Made by a program: the position numbers and the translations under genes. The notes beneath the pieces were generated by a model, which saw nothing but the letters and a program-made list of their open reading frames with translations, searched no databases and was not told where the DNA came from. Positions 16,763 through 25,069 of a DNA stretch of 64,000 bases are shown here, one piece after another. Position 1 is the first letter of the stretch. Each line of letters starts with the position of its first letter. The DNA is from Sphingomonas spermidinifaciens (GTDB lineage: Bacteria > Pseudomonadota > Alphaproteobacteria > Sphingomonadales > Sphingomonadaceae), in the NCBI RefSeq assembly GCF_002351485.1, contig NZ_NWMW01000001.1:1488001-1552000 (forward strand), given 5' to 3'.

Positions 16763-19297
16763 ATGCGCAGGGGTCAGTCAAGCATGGTGCGCGCGTTTGT
16801 GCTGCTGGGCACCGCGCTCACGCCGTCTGCCTGCTGGGCGCAGACCGCCGCCGGGGCGCAGGTGCAGGAGGCCGCGGCACCGGCCGATCCCGGCCAGGAC
16901 GAGGAAATCGTCGTCACCGGCCAGACGACGCGCGATCGTCCGCTCATCACCGCTTCGGCCGACATCACCCTCGCCGATCGCGAGGCGATCGACCGGCGCG
17001 CGGCCAAGTCGACCGCCGACCTGCTCGAACTCGTCCCCGGCGTCTTCGTGGAGGGGACCGCGGGCAACCTGTCCAACAACTACTCGGTCCGCGGGCTTCA
17101 GGGTGGCGGCCAGCGCTTCGTTCAGCTCGAAGAGGACGGCATGCCGATCGTCTATGGCGGCGGCGGCGGCGACTTCTTCTTCACCCCCGACCTCTCGACC
17201 GATCGGCTGGAGGCGGTGAAAGGCGGTTCGTCGGGCGTGCTGACCGTCAACGGCGCGGGCGCGACGATCAACTTCGTCTCCAAGCGGCCCAACTTCGAGG
17301 AGCTCGAGGGGATCGCGCGGATCACCGCTTGGGACTATGGCCAGAAGCGCGCCGACGTTTATCTGTCGGCGCCGATCGCGGACAACCTCGCCTTCGCGGT
17401 GAGCGGCTTCTACACCAGCGATCCGGGCGTGCGTCGCAACCCGTTCGACTATGACGGCTATCGGCTGAAGGCCGCGCTCGAATACCGGTTCGACGATGGC
17501 GGCTTCGCGCGGCTGTCGGCGCGGATCGGCGACCTCAAGTCCGCCTATTATGCCGGCATGCCCTACGCCAACAACAATGGCGATCCGGAGGGGCTGCCCG
17601 GGCTCGACGTCCAGCGCGACAATATCGGCGGCACCGCGTTCACCAACATCGCCGTGCCCGTCTCGACCTTCGTCGATCCCGACGGCTTTCGCGACTTTCG
17701 CTATGAGGAGGGCGTCCGGGTCAAGACCAAGCAGATCCGCTTCGACTTCGACAAACCGCTCGGTGACAGCTTCTCGGTCTTCGGCCGTGCGCGGTATCTC
17801 GACCTGTCCTACGACTTCAACGGCCTGTTCCCGGGGTCGGGCACCGGCAATGCGGGGCTGGCGAGCGCGGTCGATTACCTGACGCCGGGCACGGGTTCGC
17901 CGATCAACAGCCTGCTGACAGTTGGCCAGGCGGCGTTCCCGACCGCGGCGCGCTTCGGCATCCGCAACACGCGAACCGGCGTCGTCCTCGGCTCGAACCA
18001 GGCGAGCGGGCTCAACGCGCTCAACGGCAACGGCTTTCTCCAGCTGACGACGCTCAACCACGATTACCAGAAGGGTCATGATTTCGGCATGAACCTGGGC
18101 GGCCGCTGGGAATATGAGGGCGACACGGTCAAGAACTCGCTGACCTTTGGCCTTCTTTATTACGATGTCAGCCGGTTCCAGGACCAGTCGGCGACCGCCA
18201 CCGCGCTCAACGACGTTCGCAACAACAGCGACATCTATGACGTGGTCGCGCTCGATGCGAACAACGGCGTCATCGGCCAGCTGACTGACAACGGCCTTGT
18301 CAGCTATGGCGACTGGGGCGCGGGTATCCGCGATCGCGACGACAAGTCCTTCTCGCTCTATGCCAATGACGAGATCGCGATCGGCGACAAGCTGCGCATC
18401 GACGCGGGCATCCGCTGGGAGAGCCTCGACTCGCGCTTCGCCGACGGCAACGCGGCGGCGGTCAACCAGCCGGTACCCGCCGGCCTCGACACCGTCATCC
18501 CGACCGTCGGCTCGACCTTCGACGGCACCTTCACCGTCCGCGAGGACAAGAAGGACATGATCTCGTGGACGGTCGGCGCCAATTATCTGCTGACCGACAA
18601 TCTGTCGGTTTATGCGCGCTATGCCGACGGGTTCCAGACCAACAATGTCGACCCGATCAGCCGGATCGAGCTCTACGAAGCGGGCGTGCGCTTCGAATAT
18701 GAGCGTCTGATCAGCGCCTCGGCCACCGTCTTCCAGACCAATTTCCGCGACCAGTTCTACAATTTCATCGATCCCAGCGACCCGACGCAGCAGACCGCGT
18801 TTCAGGCCGACCTCAAGACCCGCGGCGTCGAGATCGACGCGCTCATCCGCCCGACCAGCTGGTTCGCGATCCAGGCATCGGGCGTGTTCCAGGATCCGAC
18901 GCTCAACAACCTTCGCCTCAACGGCGTTGCCGATTCGACCTTCGACGGCAACCGGCCGGAGCGCACACCGGCGACCCTGTTCACGATCATCCCCACCTTC
19001 ACCCTGCCCAACGGGCTGGGCGAGGCGTTCGTGCGCTACAAATATATCGGCAAGATCTTCGCCGATTCGGGCAACGGCGTCGCCCTGCCGGCATATGGCG
19101 TGACCGGCGCGGGCGTGACGATCAACGTGACCGAGCGCATCCAGGTGGGGATCAATGCCGACAACATCTTCGACGTGGTCGGCCTGACCGAGGGCAATCC
19201 GCGTCAGGGCCAGCGCCAGAATGCCGACTCGGGCTTCTTCTACGCGCGTGGCATCGTTGGGCCGACGGTGGGCGGCACCCTGACAATGCGGTTCTGA
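16763..19297 (+). CDS. TonB-dependent receptor (predicted sugar/fructan uptake)
   Basis: An 844-residue outer-membrane receptor. A signal peptide (RRGQSSMVRAFVLLGTALTP, cleavage after CWAQ) precedes a TonB-box-like EEIVVTG at about residue 48, a plug domain (TADLLELVPGVFVEG, NNYSVRGLQGG) and a 22-strand barrel ending in the aromatic residue F of GGTLTMRF. The ATG at 16763 follows the RBS AGGGAGAGGA. The gene is preceded by two LacI-type operators and followed three bases later by an exported glycosidase-like protein. With the GH68, permease and LacI genes nearby this suggests uptake of sucrose, fructan or a related oligosaccharide. The substrate is inferred from context only. Confidence 0.9.
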   Translation: MRRGQSSMVRAFVLLGTALTPSACWAQTAAGAQVQEAAAPADPGQDEEIVVTGQTTRDRPLITASADITLADREAIDRRAAKSTADLLELVPGVFVEGTAGNLSNNYSVRGLQGGGQRFVQLEEDGMPIVYGGGGGDFFFTPDLSTDRLEAVKGGSSGVLTVNGAGATINFVSKRPNFEELEGIARITAWDYGQKRADVYLSAPIADNLAFAVSGFYTSDPGVRRNPFDYDGYRLKAALEYRFDDGGFARLSARIGDLKSAYYAGMPYANNNGDPEGLPGLDVQRDNIGGTAFTNIAVPVSTFVDPDGFRDFRYEEGVRVKTKQIRFDFDKPLGDSFSVFGRARYLDLSYDFNGLFPGSGTGNAGLASAVDYLTPGTGSPINSLLTVGQAAFPTAARFGIRNTRTGVVLGSNQASGLNALNGNGFLQLTTLNHDYQKGHDFGMNLGGRWEYEGDTVKNSLTFGLLYYDVSRFQDQSATATALNDVRNNSDIYDVVALDANNGVIGQLTDNGLVSYGDWGAGIRDRDDKSFSLYANDEIAIGDKLRIDAGIRWESLDSRFADGNAAAVNQPVPAGLDTVIPTVGSTFDGTFTVREDKKDMISWTVGANYLLTDNLSVYARYADGFQTNNVDPISRIELYEAGVRFEYERLISASATVFQTNFRDQFYNFIDPSDPTQQTAFQADLKTRGVEIDALIRPTSWFAIQASGVFQDPTLNNLRLNGVADSTFDGNRPERTPATLFTIIPTFTLPNGLGEAFVRYKYIGKIFADSGNGVALPAYGVTGAGVTINVTERIQVGINADNIFDVVGLTEGNPRQGQRQNADSGFFYARGIVGPTVGGTLTMRF

Positions 19298-19299
19298 GG

Positions 19300-21342
19300 G
19301 TGGTGCGGCGGATGTGGCGGCTGCTCGGCAGCGCAGGGCTCATGCTGGCGGCGACCGCCGGCCACGCGCAGCAGCGCGCGCCGGAGCTCGCCTATGGGAT
19401 CGAGGAGGGGCGCAATCTCAACGCCTTTGTCCGCGACGGCGCGGTGGCGGCGCATCTCCTCCTCCGCTCGGGCACCGACCCGCGCATCCTCGTCGCTTTC
19501 CCCGCGGGCAACAGCGGCGTCGGCCTGTGGTTCGAACCGACCGCCGCCCCCGCAAATTGGACGCTTGATGCCCGGCTCCGGCCGACGACGCAGCGCGACG
19601 CGAAGGACCGGACACTCAACGGCATCGTCGCGACGGCCAGCATCACCGCTGCTTCGCTCCGCCCGCGCGAGGCGGTGCTGTCGAACGTACGCTTCCTGCG
19701 CGACTATCAGGCGATCGGCCGCTACCCCGCCGAGCTGAAGGCCGCGCCCCGTATCGACGGCGACCGGATCGTCTGGCAGCGCGACCGCATCGACGGCGCG
19801 CCCGGCTATGCGCTGAGCCTGCGCGTGCTCGAGGGGCAGCTTTCCGCTGACGGCTCGATCCGCGCGGGCGCGGGCGGCCGCATCCGGCTGGAGATCACCG
19901 CCGTCACCGGCGAGACGCCGCTCACCGGGCTTACGACGGCCGAGCTTCTCAACGATCGCGCCGCCGCCGACCCGGCCGCCCGCAACGCCCTGCGCTTCCT
20001 CAGCTATCGCGAGAAGTTCCTCGCAGGCTCGTGGCGGTTCGACACCTATTTCGGCCGCGACACGCTGATGTCCCTGCGGCTCCTCATGCCCGCGCTTCGT
20101 CCCCCCGCGATCGAGGCCGGCCTCCATTCAGTGCTCGCGCGGCTCAACCCCGGTGGCGAAGTGGCGCATGAGGAAGCGCTGGGCGAGTTCGCGATCCTCG
20201 AGCGCCGCGAAAAGGGATTGGCGGGCGGCGATGCCGCGACGCTCGACTATGCGATGGTCGACGACGACTTCCTGCTCGCGCCCGTCGCGGCCACCTATCT
20301 GCTCGACCGCGCGAGTGCCGGGGAAGCCCGCACCTTCATCGATCGCCCGCTCAAGAGCGAGGCGCAGCCCGGTCTTGAGGAAAGCGCAGGCAAGGCGCTG
20401 GTCCGCAACCTGCGCTTCGTCGTCGAGCGCGCGCGCGCCTTCGCCGCCGATCCGCGCGTCGCCAATCTGGTCGCGATCAAGGACGGGCGCGATAACGGCC
20501 AGTGGCGCGACAGCGACCAGGGTCTCGGGCGCGGGCGCTATGCCTATGATGTCAACGCGGTGTTCGTCCCCGCCGCGCTCGACGCCGCCCAGCGTTTGTT
20601 AAGATCAGGACGGCTCGACCCGGCGCTGAGTGCCGACGACCGAAAGACTCTTGCCGAGGCGGGGCGCCTCGCATCCGTCTGGCGCGAGCATGCTCCCCGG
20701 CTGTTCAATGTCGCCATCCCCAATACGCGGGCGCGCTCCGCCATCGATGCCTATGCCAAGTCGCTCGGCGTCCCCGCCGCGCCGGCGCTCGCCTCGCTGG
20801 GGCAATCTAACCTCGCCTTCCATGCGATCAGCCTCGAGGCTGACGGCACACCCGTCCCGATCGTCCATTCCGACGAAGGTTTCGCGCTCCTCTTCACCGA
20901 CCCCGCGCCTGCACTGCTGGAGCGCGATGTGGCGGCGATGATGCGGCCTTTCCCCGCCGGGCTGATGACCGATATCGGCCTGCTCGTCGCAAATGCCGCA
21001 CAAGCCGATGCCCGCCGCCGGGGCGAGTTCGGGCCGGAGCGCTATCACGGCGCGGTGGTCTGGTCGTGGCAGCAGGCGCTGCTCGCCGCGGGGCTGGAGC
21101 GGCAGCTCGGCCGGCGCGACCTGCCCGCCTCGACCCGCGCGCTGCTGACCCGCGCGCAGGCCGACCTCTGGCGCGTCATCCGCGCGGGCAAGGCGGTTCA
21201 GAACTCGGAGCTCTGGTCCTGGGCCTATCGCGACGGCGCCTATCGCGTGGTCGCGTTCGGGGCCGGGCGCGCCGATGTCGATGAATCGAACGCAGCGCAG
21301 CTCTGGAGCACCGTCTATCTCGCGGTCCAGCCGCCGCGGTAG
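19300..21342 (+). CDS. exported (alpha/alpha)6 glycosidase-like protein
   Basis: A 680-residue protein with an N-terminal signal peptide (WRLLGSAGLMLAATAGHAQQ). The N-terminal third is beta-rich. The rest resembles six-hairpin glycosidases of the amylo-alpha-1,6-glucosidase type, with the landmark KFLAGSWRFDTYFGRDTLM then SLRLLMPAL near residues 230-260, and EVAHEEALGEFAILERR, DYAMVDDDFLLAPVAATYLL and GAVVWSWQQALLAAGLERQL further on. Acidic residues in these blocks could serve catalysis, but I cannot assign a CAZy family or substrate. It follows the receptor by two bases in the same operon. The start is GTG at 19300; ATG at 19312 is an equally good alternative. Confidence 0.75.
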   Translation: MVRRMWRLLGSAGLMLAATAGHAQQRAPELAYGIEEGRNLNAFVRDGAVAAHLLLRSGTDPRILVAFPAGNSGVGLWFEPTAAPANWTLDARLRPTTQRDAKDRTLNGIVATASITAASLRPREAVLSNVRFLRDYQAIGRYPAELKAAPRIDGDRIVWQRDRIDGAPGYALSLRVLEGQLSADGSIRAGAGGRIRLEITAVTGETPLTGLTTAELLNDRAAADPAARNALRFLSYREKFLAGSWRFDTYFGRDTLMSLRLLMPALRPPAIEAGLHSVLARLNPGGEVAHEEALGEFAILERREKGLAGGDAATLDYAMVDDDFLLAPVAATYLLDRASAGEARTFIDRPLKSEAQPGLEESAGKALVRNLRFVVERARAFAADPRVANLVAIKDGRDNGQWRDSDQGLGRGRYAYDVNAVFVPAALDAAQRLLRSGRLDPALSADDRKTLAEAGRLASVWREHAPRLFNVAIPNTRARSAIDAYAKSLGVPAAPALASLGQSNLAFHAISLEADGTPVPIVHSDEGFALLFTDPAPALLERDVAAMMRPFPAGLMTDIGLLVANAAQADARRRGEFGPERYHGAVVWSWQQALLAAGLERQLGRRDLPASTRALLTRAQADLWRVIRAGKAVQNSELWSWAYRDGAYRVVAFGAGRADVDESNAAQLWSTVYLAVQPPR

Positions 21343-21355
21343 CGCCCGATCCCTA

Positions 21356-21444
21356 ACCGTTCGTCCCGAGCGAAGTCGAGGGAGCCTGCCGAGCGAAGTC
21401 GAGGCGCTTCCGCGGCTTCCTCGACTTCGCTCGGGACGAACGGT
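21356..21444. repeat. 26-base perfect inverted repeat between convergent genes
   Basis: Arms at 21356-21381 and 21419-21444 are exact reverse complements, built on the core TCCCGAGCGAAGTCGAGG. The first arm's core is partly repeated at 21391-21404. Repeats of this type are, as I recall, dispersed in sphingomonad intergenic regions. It lies between the ends of the glycosidase-like gene and the DUF6445 gene and could terminate both transcripts. Confidence 0.85.
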
Positions 21445-21476
21445 GAAAGAAAGCGGCTCGTTGCTCCGTCCAACCC

Positions 21477-22145
21477 TCAACTCGCGTCGAAGAACCCCGT
21501 GATCGTCAGCCGCCCGGCGCGCGGGTCGGCGACGAGCGGCGTCGCGGGCGTAACGATGCCGCTGTGGAGCAGCCGGCTGCGATAGAAGACAGCGCGGTTG
21601 AAGCGTGCGGGCACGCGATCGACGACCTCGTACTGCGGCAAGGAGCCCGGATAAGCGGCCGGCGGCGCATCGCGCGCGACCTCGACCTTCAGCGCCTCGA
21701 AATAGGCGGGCGAGCGCTCGGGATCGAGCGTCTCGAACCCCGTCGCGCGGTGGCGGTAGAAGGCGGTGCCGCCCTCCGCTTCGTCGAACAGGTAGAGGAC
21801 CATCGCGATCCGCCCCGGCTCGACCGCATCAACATGCGGTAACCGCTGCACCAGACTCAATCGCGCCGGCGGCGTCGCGACGATCGAGAAGCCGATGTCG
21901 AGCACGTCTGCCGTCTGTCGCCGCCCGAACAACTCGGCAAAGATCGCCGCGATCAGTTCGCGCACTGGCAGCAGCGTCTCCGGCCCGAGCGGCGCCCGCA
22001 CCCCCGGATAATGCCGGTCGGCGGGCGCGAAGCGGGCGGCATGAGCGCTGGTTCGCAGCGCCGCCGGCTCGGGATGGAAGTCGTCGGCGATCGCGATCGG
22101 CTCCCGCTCCCGCCCGATCCGCCGCGCAACGACGCGCGCGCTCAT
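21477..22145 (-). CDS. DUF6445 family protein, predicted non-heme iron fold
   Basis: A 222-residue protein of the DUF6445 type that I associate with halogenase loci. The layout H104-x-D106 (RLPHVDAVEPGRIAMVLYLF), H194 (RSRLLHSGIV) and R212 (GRLTITGFFD) looks like the facial triad and 2-oxoglutarate-binding arginine of Fe(II)/2OG dioxygenases. No signal peptide is present. The gene overlaps the halogenase stop by four bases (ATGA), so the two are translated together. Enzyme activity is inference from the motif spacing; the substrate is unknown. Confidence 0.72.
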   Translation of the reverse strand: MSARVVARRIGREREPIAIADDFHPEPAALRTSAHAARFAPADRHYPGVRAPLGPETLLPVRELIAAIFAELFGRRQTADVLDIGFSIVATPPARLSLVQRLPHVDAVEPGRIAMVLYLFDEAEGGTAFYRHRATGFETLDPERSPAYFEALKVEVARDAPPAAYPGSLPQYEVVDRVPARFNRAVFYRSRLLHSGIVTPATPLVADPRAGRLTITGFFDAS

Positions 22146-23656
22146 GCTGCCGCGCGGGCGATCGTCTCGGCGATCGCGTCGTCATGGCTCGGCAGCGTCG
22201 GCACCGCGCGCGCGATCACTTCGGCGATCTGCTCGAGCTGCGCGCGATTGGTCGCCGGATCGAGCGCGTCGGCGAGCGGGCTCCACCCTTCCGCCACGAT
22301 CCCCTGCCCGTCGAGCACGGCGAGCCAGCTCGTCTCACGGAACAGCTCGTCGCTTTCGACGATGACGCGGCCGGTGCGGCGATAATGGTGGACGCGCTCG
22401 ACGAGCGTGTCGGGCACCGCCATCGCCCGGCAATGCCGCCAAAGCGCGCCCTCATGCCCCTCGGTCGCGTGATAGTGGAGGATCAGGAAGTCGCGGATGT
22501 TGAGCATGTCGCGATCGAACACCGCATTGAACCGCGCGGCGAGCGCGGGGTCGCAATCGCGCTCGGGAAACAGCGTGACGAGCTTGGCGATGCCGCTCTG
22601 AATGAGGTGGATGCTCGTCGACTCAAGCGGCTCGAGAAAGCCCGAGGCGAGCCCGATCGAAACGACATTGCCAACCCACGCACGCCGCCGCCGCCCGGCG
22701 GTGAACTTGAGAAAGCGCGGCTCGGCCAGCGGCTCGCCGTCGAGCGCGGCGAGCAGCGACCCCGCCGCCTCGTCGTCGGAGATCTGCGCGCTCGCATAGA
22801 CATAGCCGTTGCCGGTGCGATGCTGGAGCGGGATGCGCCATTGCCAGCCCGCGGGCCTCGCGGTCGATCGCGTACAGGGCGTCGTCGCCGCCACCCGCGC
22901 GCACGGCACCGCGACCGCCCGGTCACAGGGCAGCCAGTTCGACCAATCCTCGAACCCCGCCTGCATCTCCCCCTCGATCAGCAGCGCGCGAAAGCCCGAA
23001 CAGTCGATGAAGAGGTCGCCCTCCAGCACCTCGCCTCGCCGGGTGCGGAGCGCCGTGACGAAGCCGCTTTCGGCATCGCGATCGACGACCGCCAGCTCCC
23101 CCTCGACACGCACCACGCCCTCGCCCTCCGACAGGCGGCGCAGGAACGCGGCATAGCGGCCGGCGTCGAAATGATAGGCATAGCCGAGCGTCGAGAGGAT
23201 CGATCGCCCGCCCCCCGACGGCCGCGCGAACCGCCCCGCCTCTGCCAGCGCGGTCGCCAGCGAATAGGCGCCGAGCGGCAGGTCGAGACCCGCGGCCTTC
23301 GCCTTGAGCCAGCGATGCTGGAAGGGCGGGCCGGGCAGCTCGACGCCATATTGGCCGAACGGATGGAAATAGCGATGCCCCGGCCGCGTCCAGTCGACGA
23401 ACTCGATGCCCAGCTTGAAGCTCGCCTGCGTCTCGCGCAGGAACGCGGCCTCGTCGATGCCGGCGAGCTGGTTGAACCAGTGGATCGTCGGGATCGTCGC
23501 CTCGCCGACGCCGACGGTGCCGATCGCGTCGGATTCGAGGAGCGTGATCGACAGGGTCGGGCCGAAGCTGCGCGACAGCGCCTTGGCTGTCATCCACCCC
23601 GCGGTGCCGCCGCCCAGGATGACGACCCGGCGAATGGGGGCAGGATCGGCGCTCAT
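22142..23656 (-). CDS. flavin-dependent halogenase (tryptophan halogenase family)
   Basis: A 504-residue cytoplasmic protein with all family hallmarks: the FAD-binding VVILGGGTAGWMTAKAL (residues 11-27), the catalytic-lysine block ASFKLGIEF (K81), the halogenase motif GWQWRIP (270-276), and LEPLESTSIH with the active-site glutamate E345. Characterised relatives halogenate tryptophan or free indole using FADH2, O2 and halide. Here it lies in a sugar-uptake locus, 48 bases downstream of an MFS permease gene and overlapping a DUF6445 gene, with no secondary-metabolite genes around. No dedicated flavin reductase is nearby. The natural substrate is unknown. Confidence 0.9.
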   Translation of the reverse strand: MSADPAPIRRVVILGGGTAGWMTAKALSRSFGPTLSITLLESDAIGTVGVGEATIPTIHWFNQLAGIDEAAFLRETQASFKLGIEFVDWTRPGHRYFHPFGQYGVELPGPPFQHRWLKAKAAGLDLPLGAYSLATALAEAGRFARPSGGGRSILSTLGYAYHFDAGRYAAFLRRLSEGEGVVRVEGELAVVDRDAESGFVTALRTRRGEVLEGDLFIDCSGFRALLIEGEMQAGFEDWSNWLPCDRAVAVPCARVAATTPCTRSTARPAGWQWRIPLQHRTGNGYVYASAQISDDEAAGSLLAALDGEPLAEPRFLKFTAGRRRRAWVGNVVSIGLASGFLEPLESTSIHLIQSGIAKLVTLFPERDCDPALAARFNAVFDRDMLNIRDFLILHYHATEGHEGALWRHCRAMAVPDTLVERVHHYRRTGRVIVESDELFRETSWLAVLDGQGIVAEGWSPLADALDPATNRAQLEQIAEVIARAVPTLPSHDDAIAETIARAAA

Positions 23657-23704
23657 GACACGGTTATCGCAAAGCTTTGCGGCTGAGAGAAGCGCACCGG
23701 CCGA

Positions 23705-24961
23705 TCAGCTGCCGGGCGCATAATCGGCGGCGTTGCGCGCCGCGAGCCGCGCGGTAAATGGCGCGGCGATCAGGTTCCAGACCGTAAGACCCGCCAGCCC
23801 CGTCGCGAACAGCGCCCCGACGACGATACTCCACCTTGTGTCCCCAAGCGCCTCCGCCAGCGCCGCCATGGCGAGCGGCGCGAGCACGGCCGACAGGCAG
23901 GTGAAGAACAGGAGCAGCCCCGCCACTGCCCCGTGCCGGCGCTTGTCGAAGCAGCTGATCCCGGTCGAATTGATCGTCGGATAGAGCACCGACATGAACA
24001 GTCCCGTCGCCGGCAGCGCGAAGATCGCGGCACCGCGCCCCCCCGCCACCGCCACCCAGAAGAGGAGCGCCATTGCGCCGCTGCAGATCGCCAGCACGGT
24101 GCTCCAGTCGAAGCGCGCGAGCAGCCACACCCCGACAAAGCGACCCGCGGCGCGCAGGACGAAGAAAATTGACACGGCATAGAGCGCCAGCCACGCCCAC
24201 TCACCGCGGTAACCGGCAAGATAAGTGGGCGCCCAGACATAGATCGCCGCCTCCGCCGCGACATAGAGCATCAGCGTCAAGGCGAAGAACATCGCCGCCG
24301 GATCGCCAATCAGCCGCAGCGCCTCGCCCGCATCGGCGCGTTCGGCCGGGGCGGCGATCGGCCGGGGGAAGCGCGCAGCAAAGGTGCCGAGCACCAGCAG
24401 CGCACAGAGCGCCGCGGCGATCAGATAGACCCATTTCCAGCTCGCCCCTGCCTGCAGCAGCCATGCCACCAGCGCCGGCCCTACGATCGCGCCGACCCCG
24501 AAGAACCCCTCGACCAGGTTCATCGTCGCGGCATGTTCGCGCGTCGATCGGGTGAGGTCGCCGATCAGCGCCAGCGCCCCCGCCTTGAAGATGCCGATGC
24601 CGAGGCCCGACACGAACAGGAGGAAGGTGAAGAACAGGAACTGGTCGCCAACCGCGAACAGCGCCGATCCCGCACCGAACATCGTCAAGCCGATCAGGAT
24701 CGTCGACTTGCGGCCGATCCGGTCGGCCAGAAAGCCGAGCGCGATCGCCGAGATGCCGATGCCCGACATGGTCGCATAATGGAACGCGCCGCCCGCGGTC
24801 AGCCCAAGCCCGAACTCGCGGATCACCTGCGGGATGACGGTGCCGACCGAGTCGGTCGTCATCGCGAACATCGCGAACATCAGGAACACGAGCGCCTTGA
24901 GCAGCACGGGCGCGCCCCGCTCCGCCTGGCGACCCGCTGCGTCGATCCGATCCCCGCCCAT
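23705..24961 (-). CDS. MFS permease, predicted sugar uptake
   Basis: A 418-residue inner-membrane transporter with twelve predicted helices. The loop 2-3 motif appears as GFLADRIGRKST, and YATMSGIGISAIALGFLAD, FVSGLGIGIFKAGALALIGD and NLVEGFFGVGAIVGPALVAW are well-formed helices. The arrangement recalls FHS/sugar-type MFS permeases. The ATG at 24961 has a strong RBS, GGAGAGGAC. It is the first gene of the permease-halogenase-DUF6445 operon and diverges from GH68 across a LacI-type operator, so sucrose or fructo-oligosaccharide import is plausible. That is a context inference. Confidence 0.85.
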   Translation of the reverse strand: MGGDRIDAAGRQAERGAPVLLKALVFLMFAMFAMTTDSVGTVIPQVIREFGLGLTAGGAFHYATMSGIGISAIALGFLADRIGRKSTILIGLTMFGAGSALFAVGDQFLFFTFLLFVSGLGIGIFKAGALALIGDLTRSTREHAATMNLVEGFFGVGAIVGPALVAWLLQAGASWKWVYLIAAALCALLVLGTFAARFPRPIAAPAERADAGEALRLIGDPAAMFFALTLMLYVAAEAAIYVWAPTYLAGYRGEWAWLALYAVSIFFVLRAAGRFVGVWLLARFDWSTVLAICSGAMALLFWVAVAGGRGAAIFALPATGLFMSVLYPTINSTGISCFDKRRHGAVAGLLLFFTCLSAVLAPLAMAALAEALGDTRWSIVVGALFATGLAGLTVWNLIAAPFTARLAARNAADYAPGS

Positions 24962-25012
24962 GTCCTCTCCACGTGGTGGTGCTCGGCTGATAGGCTCTCG
25001 GGCCAATCGGTG

Positions 25013-25022
25013 CAATCGATTG
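25013..25022. promoter_or_regulatory. palindromic operator between permease and GH68 genes
   Basis: The ten bases CAATCGATTG are identical to the two copies before the TonB-dependent receptor. A partial half-copy CCAATCGGT lies just left at 25003-25011. The site is about 50 bases from each divergent start codon, a good place for repression of both. Confidence 0.6.
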
Positions 25023-25069
25023 TTGATCGCTCGTCCGGGTTGTTGCAGGGTGCCGTGGGTGACGGTTGA

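Noticed and set aside
21605..23686. 693-codon open frame on the plus strand
   Set aside because: It is opposite the DUF6445 and halogenase genes, both with catalytic motifs; the plus-strand product is low-complexity Arg/Ala sequence.
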